A stretch of 57,470 nucleotides of DNA, taken from NCBI GenBank assembly GCA_013423325.1, contig BLJB01000274.1:1329-58798 (forward strand). Direction: 5' to 3'. A program made the translations under genes and the position numbers. Shown in pieces: positions 10,419 through 22,326 of this stretch. This DNA is from Usnea hakonensis (taxonomy: Eukaryota > Ascomycota > Lecanoromycetes > Lecanorales > Parmeliaceae). Below the pieces are notes generated by a model. That model saw only the letters and a program-made list of their open reading frames with translations. It did no database searches and had not been told where the DNA came from. Every line of letters begins with the position of its first letter. Position 1 is the stretch's first letter.

Positions 10419-12938
10419 ATGCCCTCAATTGGTGGAGAGGAAGACTCCATCAAGTCTCTCCGTTCAAGTGTTCCATCGAGCGTCTCATTCGAGCGGCCTG
10501 TCTCCGTGCGCGACCATGCTGTTAACAATGACGATCTCGAGAAGATCGTGACACCAGAGGTCTTGACACGCTCTCTCAGACCGGTTGTTTCCAACAATGC
10601 AGCCTCGATAGCCACCAATGCGACCAATGATCCGGACTATGAGGTAGATTGGGATGGCGAAGATGATCCCATGAATCCAAGGAACTGGTCAATTTGGTAC
10701 AAGGCCTTCACCATCTTTTGCATATCATGGTCAACAGTACGTATTTTGGAACTTCACACTACCCCTTTTGAATTAGACCTTGTGTTTTTGAGCATGTCTC
10801 GGGATTCTTTAATCTTGAGACATGTGACAAGGCTCGATAGACTCTGCTAGGCAATATTGACTTTGGAGAAACCATGTAGTGGTGCATTGTTGTGTATTCA
10901 ACGTCTTACACTACGGGTTTGGCAGAGATGCAACAAGATTTTGGCGTTTCTTCTGAGCCTGTCGTAACTTTAGGGGTGACTTCCTACCGTGAGTTTTGAA
11001 GAGCAGCGACTGAGGTTTCTGATTTTGAAAGCTGACTGCGCGTCTAGTTATTGGTATCGCTATAGGGAGCATGCTACTCGCCCCCATTTCCGAAATGTAT
11101 GGTCGTCGACCAGTCTATATAGCTAGCATGGCGTTTTTCACCATTCTGGTCATCCCTTGTGGACTTGCGACCTCATTGCCAGAAGTCATCATTGTCAGAT
11201 TCTTCGGGGCCTTAGCTGGGTCTGCTTTGATTGCCAATAGCCCTGGTACTGTTAGTGACATCGTTAACGACGACTATCGAGCATTGGCTTTTTCGATTTG
11301 GTCAATAGGACCACTCAACGGCCCAACCTTCGGTCCCATCATTGGAGGATTCTCGACGCAGTAAGGCAAACCTCTGTATCACCAGAGGGCTGCTGGATAT
11401 ACTGACGAGTGAATAGGTATCTTGGCTGGAGATGGACCAACTGGATTGTCATGATCATATCTGGAGTTGCCTTCATCTTCATGTGTGTGCTTAAGGAGAC
11501 ATATGCACCGGCCCTGCTACGAAAGAAAGCTAAGCTTCGCCGAAAGGAGCAAGACGAAAAAAGCTACTGGTCCCGCTATGATAGTAAGATCAAGTTTTGG
11601 GAACTCTTAAAAGTCAACCTCAGCCGACCATTTGTCATGTTATTCACAGAATCAATCTGGTACGCCCCCTCTAGATGCTCTTAGTTCGAGGGACCACGCC
11701 TGACAGCTCCGCAGTATCTTTTGGGACGTGTACATAGCCATCATCTACGGTATCCTGTAGGCGTTCCCGGAGTTCACGTTTCCTCTTTTGAGATGAATTA
11801 TGAGCTCTGAGATATGTTTGGGGGCTTTTTGGCTCTTCAGACGTATTTCAAGGCTCGCTATACCTCCTCAGAAAAGCAAAACTAACTCCAAGACCATGGT
11901 TAGATATCTCTGCTTCGTCGCCTATCCTATCGTTTTCACGGGCATCCGTGGCTGGTCCGCTGGTATAACCGGACTTGCATTTACCGGAATGGCTGTTGGT
12001 GAGCTATTTTTAGAGCCAATCTCTCCTCATCCGTGCAGAGTACTATTCTCGAGATATTCTACTGGAGTTCCAACTTTCGAGGCCAACTTTGAGATTCAAG
12101 AACTAAGCTCATACAGAAAAGCTGACGCTGAAATCTCGATAGGGTGTTTTCTGGTTATTGGTGCCGAGCCACTGCTTCGAAGAATGATCAACTCTCATAA
12201 GAAAGACCCTGAAACTGGGAAAGTACCTCCCGAAGCCATGGTCAGTGTCGTTTGCATCGCTGCTGTTTTGGCCCCTGTTGGAGAGCTGTGGTTTGCTTGG
12301 ACCTGCGTGCCTCCGGTACATTGGATCTGGCCTATCTTGGCAGGAATACCTTTCGGCGCAGGAAATACTGCTGTATTTATATACGCATCGAATTACCTTG
12401 CTCATAGCTATGGAAGTGAGATATCCCAATTGCCTCAGATAAGCGAACACTGATGACATCCCGCAGTTTACGCCGCCTCTGCAATGGCAGGGAACTCAGT
12501 GATCCGATCACTTTTGGGTGGCACATTACCACTTGCGGGACCAGCAAGTAAGGATCTCCCAATTTTTTCCTTCTCTCCCCAGCACTATTTTCCAGCACTC
12601 CGGGCATTGTCTAGGTCTGCAACGTGAGAGTCTTCGTATCTCATTGGATTGCTTTCCGACTCTGGAAGATAAGTAATTGACATGACCGACTTCAAGTGTA
12701 CGCGAAATTGGACCCCCATTGGGCCGGAACATTGTTGGGCCTGTTACAGGTAGCAATTATACCTATTCCAGTCGTTTTTTACAAATACGGGCATAGGATC
12801 AGGATGAAAAGTGCTCTCATCCAGAGCATGCAGCAGGACAAGGACAGGTTGGAGAGCAAGCGAAGGAGTGGCGTACGAGCTGCTCAAATAGAGAAGGAGG
12901 AGGAGGAAATCGTAAAGATTTACTCAAAGACTGTATAA
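10419..12938 (+). CDS. MFS transporter, DHA1 (drug:H+ antiporter / polyamine-type) family
   Basis: Nine exons: 10419-10736, 10880-10988, 11048-11360, 11417-11659, 11715-11756, 11904-11998, 12143-12415, 12467-12547, 12697-12938, giving an uninterrupted 571-residue protein. An acidic, Ser-rich cytosolic N-terminus leads to DDPMNPRNWSIWYK, the hallmark preceding TM1 in fungal DHA1 proteins. Motif A appears as SEMYGRRPVY between TM2 and TM3. Twelve membrane segments can be placed, with a charged central loop (RKKAKLRRKEQDEKSYW) and a lysine-rich tail. Homologues export drugs, polyamines or toxins at the plasma membrane; the substrate is unknown here. Four of eight introns are 143-149 nt against about 50-60 nt for the rest (see findings). 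Two closely spaced stops (11757 region) fall inside an intron, so the gene is not broken. Confidence 0.9.
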
Positions 12939-14048
12939 TGCCTACGCTTTACCTGGGTATATATGAAATTGCAATCAAAACCTATTCCCAGCGTGACTAA
13001 TGACTTTTTCTAGCTCACAGCATCCTTGTCACCGCATGCCTTAGTTATCCTCCACCATTGCTTCCCTTTTTTCTTCTCTCGTCATCCCCTTCGCATATCG
13101 CCTGTCCCCTCGCATTCGCTTCAACCATTTCCTCAGCTTCCAAAGCCTCATCTTCTCCCGCCTCGCTGCCTGCAAAGCGTGGTGTTGGGCATTCGGAACT
13201 TGACCACGCCCAATGGCCGCCTGGCGCTCGCGGTTCCAGTTGTCGAAATCAAGTAGGCGGTATGATGGCCGTGTTGGGGTCAAGAATAGCTACCTCTGTC
13301 CTCCATACCCCAGGCGTGAGGTTGAGCTTTGTCGGCTGGTAGGCCGAGATGGGCTTAAGCCAACGAGAGGAGACCGGGTTATGCTGAGCTGATGGGTGTT
13401 TCTTTATAGGATACATTGATTGCGTGCTTGATGGAATTTTTAAAAAAAGGTAGGATCAGTACTTTGCAATTCTGTGGCATTGAAATCAATTGATATGAGG
13501 GAGAAGTACTCGATCGTTCTACTTTGTACCTCAAGTCAATCGATCGATCGATCTATGTCTAATTTGATCTCGCTTGATCGTCGGTATAGAAGTAAAGTAT
13601 TCATCAAATCGGCGACAAAAGCTAAGACGAGTGTGGCTTCGGCCCTGCCAAGCTATTATGACGTAACAGCATGTAAGGTTTAGACTAAGGTACCATGGAT
13701 CATGGATCTGTCTCCGCAAGCTAACCCCCATGTTTCTCATTTCGGGGGCCCCAGGTTCTTGAGCTCGGACCAAGCATTTTGGCCTTATAACCTACAACTC
13801 CACAATCGCATTGATCCCACAACCCCCTTTTCCCTTTCTTGTTTCCCCTTTTTTTTTTGACACCGGAGGCTTGCTCTCGTTCTTCTCAAGTAAGTACATG
13901 ATGCGCGCTCCATGTCCCTTCGTACCCAGGAAGAGGAAGCTTGTGATTGGCGGTTCTAAATCATCAGTAGTATACAGCGCGACTCCATCTAATTCATCAA
14001 TTGGCGTCTCCCAAAGCTCGCTTCGCCTATTTCGACTTCATTTTCATC
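12939..14048. other. Intergenic region with one doubtful small frame
   Basis: Spans the MFS 3' end to the next start codon. It contains a CGAT-repeat run near 13539-13552 and pyrimidine-rich tracts near 13840. Apart from the small frame listed separately at 13041-13283 no gene is supported. Confidence 0.4.
13041..13283 (-). CDS. Possible small basic protein (partial, start unclear)
   Basis: An open frame of about 80 codons whose translation (LLDFDNWNRERQAAIGRGQ, later RREKMRLWKLRKWLKRMRG and ending MVEDN) has the charged, helix-forming look of a genuine small protein. There is no ATG at the start: the frame opens after a stop with TTG near 13283, so a short upstream exon would be required (a possible acceptor TAG lies just upstream). 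I do not recognise a family. It may equally be chance coding in a GC-skewed stretch. Confidence 0.25.
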   Translation of the reverse strand: MTPTRPSYRLLDFDNWNRERQAAIGRGQVPNAQHHALQAARREKMRLWKLRKWLKRMRGDRRYAKGMTREEKREAMVEDN

Positions 14049-15848
14049 ATGGCTGGGACCAGGCGATCTACGAGACAAGCTGCGGCCAATTCAGCCTCCA
14101 ATTCAGCCTCTTCCCAAAGTCAGCCCGTGGCTGCCGCAGGGACAAAGCGCAAAGCGGAATCCGAAGCTCCTGCGAAAGGCAAGCGTGGGAAAAAGGGGGC
14201 CAAGAAAGAGCAAACGACCATTGAGGAGTCAATGCCCAGTGATGAAAAGAACGGCGATATCAAGGAGGATGTGGAGATGAAAGATGAAGAGGAAGCCGAG
14301 CCGGCAGAGACGAGCAATGGCAAGGCAGGTGTCGATGAAGTTGCGCAGAGAGAAGAGGAAGTGAGGGACCAGGAACCCATGGGTAGGGAGAAGAAGGAAG
14401 AGCCTTCCGAGAAAACTGAGCCTGAGACTAATGGCGACGCAAAAGAAAATGGGGGAGAAGAGCCGAAGAAGAATGGCTTTGACGCTCTCATGGACCAAAG
14501 TGGCAATCATGAGAATAAGAATGTAACAGAAGAAGGTACCGGAAGTAAAGTCCCCGAAGCCGAAAATGCGGTTGAGGACTCCTCAAAGCGCGAAGAAGCT
14601 ATACCGTCAAATATTCTCGAGAAAGGCCTAATTTACTTCTTCTTCCGAGGTCGTGTTGGTATCAACGAGCCTAGCGACGTCAATGACGTTGCAAGAAGCT
14701 ACATCGTACTGCGGCCTATACCTCAGGGTGCAAAGCTCGGCGACGGTCCGATTGGCGATGCCGGAAACAACCGCATATTGGCCCTGCCAAAGAAAGTTCT
14801 CCCCGTTAGCCCCAAGGATAGATTCCTCACCTTCGTCGAAAAAGCGAACATCAGCATGGATGACATCAAGAGCCAGCTGTCATCTTCTGATTATGCGACC
14901 AAAACAGCTGGCGTTCGCCATACCCCTGCAGCAACACCTATCGGCGAGGGTGTGTATGCTATCACAGAAACAGGTCGTGAAACCCACTTAGCCTACATCC
15001 TGACCATCCCTTCGGAGCTCGGCGAAGTCCAGCAGGTACGTACACTGTGTAGAAGACCTTGTCCCTATTTGGAAGTGAAATGGGGCAATATCCCTTATAC
15101 CAGGAGCGGAAAGATCCTTCTTTGTCCTGAGTTGTCTCATCACCTAGGTGGTTCATATTTTGGCATTTTATCTGCGAAGTATGACATTGCAGCAGCGAAA
15201 TGGGGATATTTCTGTTTCATAAAATTGCCTCTCTTCTTAGAAGTTGCCGAAGAAGAATGACAACATAATGAGAAAGGGCTCGTGTGCTCTATATGTTGAC
15301 GGCACACCAAAGAAGAGCTACACTGACTCAGAACTCTGCGTAGGGGGTGGGGCTCAGACAGCGTGGTAGCTATTTCACCAGCGCTAAGAATCCTCAGTCT
15401 TCTGGTCCAGCAAATGCCAGCTTACCGCAAGGGGCTGAATATCCTCAAGAGTATGTTCTCCCCCACGGGTCACCGAAAATTCGTCTACTAATGTCTTACA
15501 GAATTCTTGACGAGTTCCACGGTCGAGGCTGGATGCCACTCCAGCCCAAGCTTCTCAATTACGACAACACGCAATTCCTGCTCATTGGGCATAACGACGA
15601 TGCGCTGGAGAAAGCAGCCAAGCCTCAAAATGGGGAGGAGGAGGAGCCAGAGAAAGAAACACCGTTGGAGGAGATGGAGACTCTGGAGCACGAGGATGAG
15701 AGTCGCATTAAGCATCTCAAGGGTGAGTAGAAAGTACGACGCACAGGAACGTGCTGCAAGCTAATAATGGTGAGAAGGTGACGATTCTGTCTTCACAGAT
15801 TTGGGACTCAGCGCAAAGGAATATCCCAAACTCCAAACGACATGGTAA
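14049..15848 (+). CDS. Conserved nuclear protein of the fungal 'BTB domain transcription factor' annotation family
   Basis: Exons 14049-15035, 15344-15450, 15502-15722, 15799-15848; 454 residues. The N-terminal third is disordered, acidic and lysine-rich with nuclear-localisation-like runs (GTKRKAESEAPAKGKRGKK). The conserved domain begins at LEKGLIYFFFRGRVGINEP (about residue 195) and includes LPKKVLPVSPKDRF, RHTPAATPIGEGVYAIT, SLPQGAEYPQEILDEF and WMPLQPKLL. In databases this family is often named BTB transcription factor, but I see no BTB fold or DNA-binding motif, so function is open. The ATG at 14049 (MAGTRRSTRQ) is chosen because the upstream in-frame extension has only a TTG. The first intron (308 nt) is unusually long. 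Confidence 0.8.
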
Positions 15849-16636
15849 TGTTGGTCGTCGGTCCAGGATGGAAGGTTTTGTGAATGGCTTCAAGGAGTAC
15901 TCAGTATACGCGGGAGGCATTGGTTGGTCAATGTTGCGGAAAAGTGAATGTACATAAGGTAATTTTAAAGTCAATTAATATCGCAAACAGAATCAAAGCA
16001 AGTCAATAGCCAAGCCTTTAACAATAGAGTAACACGATCTTGATTATTATCGTTGTTCGATTCAGAGGATGGGTGTTGATGGCTTTGTGTTAATGTTAAT
16101 GTTAATGTTTTATGCAACCGCTAGAATAACTTATGAATGGCTTGGCGTCCTTCTTAACTTCGGAACTTCACTGTTACTCTCAAATAACAACACTCAATGC
16201 GTCCAAAAACCCTCACGACGTCTCATACTTATACTTGACCACTTGCAAGAGCTCTGAAAGAACCAATCAAGCCATCTACAAAGTCCTCAATACAATTCAC
16301 CCTACTACCTCTCCTCTCTAAAATAACTTGCGAACACAAACTCTGCTCCTTGATACCACAATCCATATTCCTCGACCTCTACTTACCTGGCGCAGCTGAG
16401 AGCGCTTAAGTCATTGTGACGGACGTATCAAGTCAATCAGATCCGCTTTCATATCCAAGCTGTTATCTCTACATGCGCACCCAACCTATTCTCAACCCTT
16501 TATTCCTCCCAAGCTGTTGACTTTCACGCTTCGCTGCACCTTTTCTACGTGTCAACCAAGACAGCCCCCGCAACCTTAAGCATTGGCAGAAGAAATCTGC
16601 ATCCAGTACACCACAACACATCACTCTAAGATTACA
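15849..16636. promoter_or_regulatory. Upstream region of DHH1
   Basis: A 788-bp region holding the 3'UTR of the preceding gene and the DHH1 promoter/5'UTR. A TTAATG triplet repeat lies at 16089-16111 and CT-rich tracts near 16300-16400, as is common in fungal leaders. No gene seen. Confidence 0.45.
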
Positions 16637-18349
16637 ATGGCTTCAGCGATGGTAGATCAAACCGCCAAGATGAGTATTGGGTGAGTTACTTATTAGATAT
16701 ATCAAGAATAAGGTCACCAACTCATGCTTGATATGCAGTGATGGGTCTTCGAATAAGAATGCTGCTGAAAAGTCCAAAGCTTCACAGAAAGACAACCGAC
16801 CACAGACTGAGGTGCGTGCCATCATGCTTTTCGATGCATACCGGAGCTGAATGTTGATGTAGGATGTCACGGCCACCAAGGGCCTTGAATTCGAGGACTT
16901 CGTTCTCAAGCGAGATCTTCTCAAGGGTATCCACGCGGCAGGATTCGAGAGGCCTTCGCCGATCCAAGAAGAAACCATCCCGGTCGCCTTAACGGGGCGA
17001 GATATCTTGGCAAGAGCAAAAAATGGCACAGGAAAGACTGCTGCGTTCATAATACCTACACTAGAGAAGATTGAGCCGGAAAAGCAGAAGACCCAGGCTC
17101 TGATCCTTGTGCCCACAAGAGAACTTGCTCTGCAGACATCGCAAGTCTGCAAGACACTGGGCCAGCACCTTGGTATCAATGTCATGGTCACGACCGGTGG
17201 TACGGGTCTCAAAGACGATATCCTTCGTCTGAATGAAACTGTTCACATCATTGTTGGCACGCCTGGCCGGATAGCAGACCTTGCGAGAAAGGAAGTCGTC
17301 AAACTGGACGAGTGTACGACCTTTGTTATGGATGAAGCCGACAAGCTACTCTCTCCAGAGTTTACGCCCACAATTGAACAGCTGCTTGGCTTTCATCCCA
17401 AAGAGCGCCAAGTCATGCTTTTTAGTGCCACCTTTCCAATTATAGTCAAATCCTTCAAGGTAAGGTTGACCGTCCAATGTCTACTGCAAGTATTTACAGC
17501 CTTTAGGATAAACATATGACTGATCCGTATGAAATCAACCTGATGGATGAGCTTACTCTTCGAGGCATAACGCAGTATTACTGTTTCGTAGAAGAGAAAC
17601 AGAAAGTCCATTGCCTCAATACTCTATTTTCTAAACTTCAGATTAATCAATCCATCATTTTCTGCAACTCCACAAACCGAGTGGAACTGCTAGCGAAGAA
17701 AATCACCGAGCTTGGATACTCCTGCTTCTACTCTCACGCCAAAATGCTGCAACACAATCGTAACCGTGTGTTTCATGACTTCCGAAACGGTGTATGCCGC
17801 AATCTTGTCTGCTCTGATCTTCTTACCCGAGGTATCGACATTCAGGCTGTCAATGTAGTTATCAACTTCGATTTTCCAAAGAATGCGGAGACCTACCTCC
17901 ACCGCATCGGTCGATCTGGACGTTTTGGACATTTGGGAGTCGCGATTAACCTGATCAATTGGGATGATCGCTTCAATCTTTACAAAATCGAGCAGGAGCT
18001 TGGTACTGAAATTGCAGCCATTCCTCAATCCATCGACAAGAAGCTCTATGCTTACGATTCCCCTGAAAACATCCCGCGCCCAGCTTCAAATTTTGGCTCT
18101 GAGCGTCAGACGTCTGGCCAAGGCCAACAACAAGGTGGACCTACTCAGCGACCCAATCGAGGTCCTAGTAGTTCCAACGGAAGCTATGCTGGTCAAGCAC
18201 GCAATCAAGCAAACGGACGTGGACCCCAACCGACAAATGGAACCAACTCTCAAAATCACACGCGTTACCAGGGTCAGTCGAATGCTGGAAGAGGTACTTC
18301 CAGAGGATATCCTCCACAAAACCGACAGAATGTCTCTACCGCCCAATAG
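16637..18349 (+). CDS. DHH1: DEAD-box RNA helicase Dhh1 (DDX6 family)
   Basis: Exons 16637-16680, 16739-16811, 16863-17459, 17507-18349; 518 residues. Helicase motifs occur in order: Q-motif region GFERPSPIQEETI, motif I ARAKNGTGKT, PTRELA, GTPGR, motif II DEAD, motif III SAT, then in RecA2 SIIFCNSTNR, TRGIDIQAVN and motif VI HRIGRSGR. KNGTGKT and FEDFVLKRDLLKGIHAAGF are diagnostic of Dhh1/Ste13/DDX6. The C-terminal about 110 residues are Gln/Asn/Gly/Pro-rich and probably promote condensation in P-bodies. Dhh1 represses translation and activates decapping in the cytoplasm. All introns are 47-58 nt GT-AG. Confidence 0.97.
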
Positions 18350-19173
18350 AGGGTTTGAGGCTTTCTGCTTTGCTCGATCTTGACTCTTGTCCTTTCTTCT
18401 CGCAATCTCATTATTGCCGCTGGTCTAGTTCGACTATTAACAAACGACCTGATGACGGGAATGCAACCTTTCGCTATGTACATATTATTCATTCCGGTAT
18501 TTCGACTTGCACGCCCCTGATCTCGTTAAATCAACTTTCGGTATCCTCGAAGATCTCTGGGAATGTGTATAAAAAGGCGTTCACTCCAACAGCATCATTA
18601 ATGGCGTTTTCGTGGGCTGGAACCTACAATATCGAAATTTCGCTTCTCGTCGGATGGGAATATTGATCCAAGTCTTTTCATGATGCTGACATCTGTCGGC
18701 CATTTCGCCCGATCAAAACTTCCATCTACGACCACGACATTGCAACACTTACACTTGGCCCTCCCCCAACACACACACACACACAATATCACTCACCCAC
18801 CCACCAGCATGGAAGGATCAATGCCTCCACCGTTCAACAGACCTTCACCGACCCCTTCGAGTCAGCTCGCCCCAAGTCAAGTTCAACCGTACCATCAACC
18901 TAGCACACTCCTGTCAATTCTTTTACCAAAAAGGCGCTCCTTTTGAGGCCTTTCAACACCCAGCCGTACCTTTATGTCAGAGCAGTGATGTGTTTTCACC
19001 GCTGCCTGGATCTCAACTTCGTACACCGTCTACTCTGCTCTCGTTGAGAAGGGTGACGGCTGGACCTGACGACTCCTGCCGTTTCTCTACCAAGACAACA
19101 CTACTCACTCTGTCAATGCCGGACAAGGCGCCAAGAGGAAATGCCAGCATAGCAATCCAAACCCCCTCCACCC

Positions 19174-19210
<37 letters not shown>

Positions 19211-19236
19211 AACAANNAAACCAAACCCCCCCCCCC

Positions 19237-19270
<34 letters not shown>

Positions 19271-19669
19271 GGAGGCAACGAGGTCTGCGGATGGACGATG
19301 TAGACCTGATAATTGTAGCCCGAGTCTTGTTTAGCTGCACCTAGCCACAATGAAACAGGAACTACCCCTCTGAAAAAATCGTCTCACGTAAATCTTGGCC
19401 TGGGAAGAGAATATGCGTGCAACCAGGACTGGTTGTCGTCTATGGTGGTTCGTCCCAGAGGAGGAGCCGACCTAAACAGAGCATAGATGATATGCCCAGT
19501 AGGACTCGATCCAAAAAATGCATTGATGACATGCCCTGTAGCAGCCATCCTAGAGCCAAGGAAATATTCCCTTGCCTCAAGACGTATGCACCCCACTTTC
19601 TCAGCCTCTTCGCTGGAACACATTATTTGACCCCCAAGATCTCCTTTCTCTATCTTCGTCCGCAGTCCT
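18350..19669. other. Intergenic region with low-quality homopolymer join
   Basis: 1.3 kb between DHH1 and the methyltransferase. It has an (AC)8 run at 18769-18785 and a Pro/Ser/Gln-rich open stretch in shifting frames (about 18810-19160) that may be a decayed or spliced gene cut off by the homopolymer block at 19179-19267. An imperfect direct repeat of about 23 bp (near 19478 and 19518) is present. No confident gene. Confidence 0.4.
19179..19267. other. Poly-A / NN / poly-C / poly-A tract, probable assembly join
   Basis: A run of 30 A at 19179-19208, then GAAACAA, two N at 19216-19217, AAACCAAA, 12 C (19226-19237) and 30 A (19238-19267). Such a mixture around ambiguous bases is typical of a gap closed through low-quality reads, not of a biological repeat. 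Confidence 0.7.
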
Positions 19670-20446
19670 TCACTCCTTAGGCGCGTCCGTCAACGGCACG
19701 TACCGGACACCAAACGACTTCTCCCTCACCACGCTCCCGTCCTCCTTTTTATCAATAACCCATATGTACTGCATATCGTCCCCGACAGGAATGAACAATC
19801 TCCCCGGAGCTCTCAATTGATCCACCAGCACTTTATGCGCCTCTTTCGCCGCGGCCCCAACGTGAATCGCGTCCCAACCCCCCTGGCCCTCATCGAGTCC
19901 CAACCTCCCGTCTGCTTTCAAAAACCTCACTTTGCCACTCTCGAGCATCTCCCTGCCTTCTTTGCTCTTGGTCATGTTTTTGGCGGCCAGGTCGACGAGG
20001 GATTGGATGTGGTCTATGCCGACGACTCTTCCCGAGGGCCCGACGAGGTTGGCGAGGACGGCAGTCAGGTAGCCCGAGCCCGAGCCGATGTCGAGAACAC
20101 GTGCGTCCGAGTGGAGGTAAGGGAGGAGGGATTCCGCAGCCGAGGCGTGCATGTGCGGGGCGGAGATGGTTGCGCCGAAGCCGATGGTTTGAGGGGAGTC
20201 GTAGTAGGGCGTGGCGGGGGAGTAGTGAGCACGGTCGACCTAGTAGAGCAGTATTACTTATCGATTCCCGTGAACGACCAGACGCAACACAGAGTAGAAG
20301 GACCGCAGTAGCTGAGGGACAGATCGGAAGAGATTCGGGCGTACAGCTAGCATAGCATTTTTGACACGTTCAGACGTTATGAGACCATTGCTTGCGAGAT
20401 TCTTGATTAGAGCTGCATTGGTTGAGCCTGTTGACATCCAGGCCAT
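19670..20446 (-). CDS. Protein-L-isoaspartate O-methyltransferase (PCMT)
   Basis: Two exons, 19670-20239 and 20345-20446, with a 104-nt intron; 223 residues, close to human PCMT1 (227). MAWMSTGSTNAALIKNL matches the family N-terminus. VDRAHYSP, DSPQTIGFGATISAPHMH and the SAM-binding loop VLDIGSGSGYLTA follow, then GIDH, DAIHVGAAA and the family end FGVRYVPLTD. The enzyme uses S-adenosylmethionine to methylate L-isoaspartyl residues in aged proteins, starting their repair. An in-frame hydrophobic stretch upstream of 20446 has no ATG and is not included. Confidence 0.95.
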
Positions 20447-20846
20447 AGTGTTCTGATCGGCAAGAGGCTTTGGGATTTGATTGAAAGCAAGAGAGAGACA
20501 GAAGAGGAGAATAATGAGGGGCAAAAGCTGGCTGGATTTTCGAAACTCCAATGTTGCTGTTGAGACGTTGTTGTTGCCCTGCTCGATTTTGAGGTTCTAT
20601 CAAAGGTATAACTCTTCTCAAGTCGCAATGTCGAGAATGGGAGAAGGCAATGCACGTATGTTCCGAAACGTATTGCAGGTCTTGATTCCGAAAGCCACTA
20701 GCGGAAAGGGCTCCGCGTCTAGGGCAAAGCAACAAGGTAACGGAAAGACTGAGTAAGGTACCTTAAGTAAGGTCAGGTAGCTTCACCAACTGCCATTGCC
20801 TTTTTACCCTTCACCGTCTGCGTATGGGCCTGCATAGTATTGTGCA
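20447..20846. promoter_or_regulatory. Promoter of the PCMT gene / 3' flank of CTP1
   Basis: A 400-bp region. A palindromic-looking GTAAGGTACCTTAAGTAAGG block lies at about 20754-20773; this motif class recurs across the window (see findings). No gene supported. Confidence 0.4.
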
Positions 20847-22152
20847 TCATATGTATTGTCGATTGGGATCTAGCCTATCAAGTCCCTCCATTGTTTTTTC
20901 ATACCTATAAACGTGAGTGCCCACCCATCAAAGAATTGGAACATGAGCCCATACATGGTGAAAACAATCCCTCCGCTCAGAACAAGCCTTGCCAGCCGCG
21001 GGACTGCCCCTGACCAGAGGGTGAAGAAGCCTTCACCCTTCACGATCTTGGTTGCACACTCAAGGCTGTTTCTGTAATCCTTCCGCGCTTCAATCGACTG
21101 CATTCTGTCCACAGCTTAGCATCTCCTCGTGGAATACTCTTGGCTGCCTTACCTTGTCTTAACGGTATCTAGGGGTTGGGTGACATATCTGAGCTGTGTC
21201 AGAATTCGTCACGTCGTGATAATCTTTGGCACTTGCACTGTAATCAAACCTGCTAGACCGCCTATACCAAATGTGCTCACTGTACCGAGCTTCTCCCCTG
21301 GCGCAACGTAGCCCTGAGCAAATTGCTTTATGGTCGTATAGCTGCCGAATCTAGTCGCTGAATTCGCCGCTTGGCGTGCGGTGGTTGGTACGAAACCCTG
21401 AAAGAAGCCTCTTATGCCACGTTCCCGGAATATTATGCCTGAGCCATGCAAAAAGCCACGCATGCGAGGGTTCGCCGATTTTCGATCATCAATTCTGTCC
21501 AGGTGGTGCACGTTAGCTTTCGAGAGTGACCTTGGATGATCCAGCCGAGACGGACAGTGTGGTCTTTATACTCTCAAATGGCGTGACAGCCAACAAGGAT
21601 TCCGTTATTCCGGCGCCAAAACCTGCTATCACTGTCCTCGGCCCAGATAGCTTGCCAAACTCATCTTGTAACATTGTCTTATATGTATCAAAGGCCACAA
21701 AGCCTAGCAACCTCTTAGCTAACAGGCTACCTATCTCCGCAAGCAAGGCTCATACGTATTCCAGCTTTGAGAGAGTTTCCAATAACCAGGGTCGTACATC
21801 CTGCGTACCATGCCTTCCCGAACGGAGGCCATCCAAGCTTTTGGCCGTCTGGTAAACGTCGGTTGAGTTGAGTTCGTGTTTTTGCAACTATCGGCCACTA
21901 TCAATGGAGCTCCGCATGTAGAAAGTGTTAAGGCATACATTCGGCTGGGTACGTAATAGCTATTGGAGTGTGTGTGTTAGCTTTAGAGTAGAGATGCAGT
22001 CGTCATAACACACCAATTTCAACAGCTCCAGCTGTGGAGCCAGCAATTATAGAACGCAGTGCACTAGGCTGAGCATATTAGCACATCCATATAGCTCACG
22101 GATCATGTGATCAAATAACCTTTGCTGTGTTCTCTGAACGTGAATCTGCCAT
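20847..22152 (-). CDS. CTP1: Mitochondrial tricarboxylate (citrate) carrier
   Basis: Nine exons: 20847-20904, 20955-21104, 21153-21188, 21237-21494, 21556-21703, 21756-21887, 21939-21959, 22014-22068, 22120-22152; 296 residues against 299 in yeast Ctp1. Three mitochondrial-carrier repeats are present: repeat 1 ALRSIIAGSTAGAVEIAITYPAEF (in fragments) with the P-x-E-F variant motif, repeat 2 AVTPFESIKT, repeat 3 VTQPLDTVKTRM. It exchanges citrate for malate across the inner membrane, supplying cytosolic acetyl-CoA. The intron at 21189-21236 needs a GC-AG reading (GCAAGT), restoring ITVYVTQPL. Exon 3 (from the 5' end) is only 21 nt. The last exon encodes YEKTMEGLDRLDPNRQYI; a run-on frame ending at 20870 is intron. 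Confidence 0.95.
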
Positions 22153-22326
22153 TGAAGGAAAAGGGTTGAGAGGATTGGAGATCGGCGTGTCGGACTTTTA
22201 ATTGTCGTCGTGCCACTGCCAATTAAAGCTGCGGCTCTCTAGCGCCAAAATTTCCAAAAGGGCATAAATCCATCATTATCATTTTTTCCTACAAGTCCTC
22301 ATTCATGTTACTTCCACAACACGATT

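Noticed and set aside
11757..11903. Stop codon in the MFS gene suggesting a pseudogene
   Set aside because: A GT-AG intron (147 nt) removes it and restores YGILYLCFVAYPIVF, matching the family.
20447..20551. In-frame hydrophobic, signal-peptide-like extension of the isoaspartyl methyltransferase
   Set aside because: The extension opens with TTG and has no ATG; the family N-terminus (MAW) coincides with the ATG at 20446.
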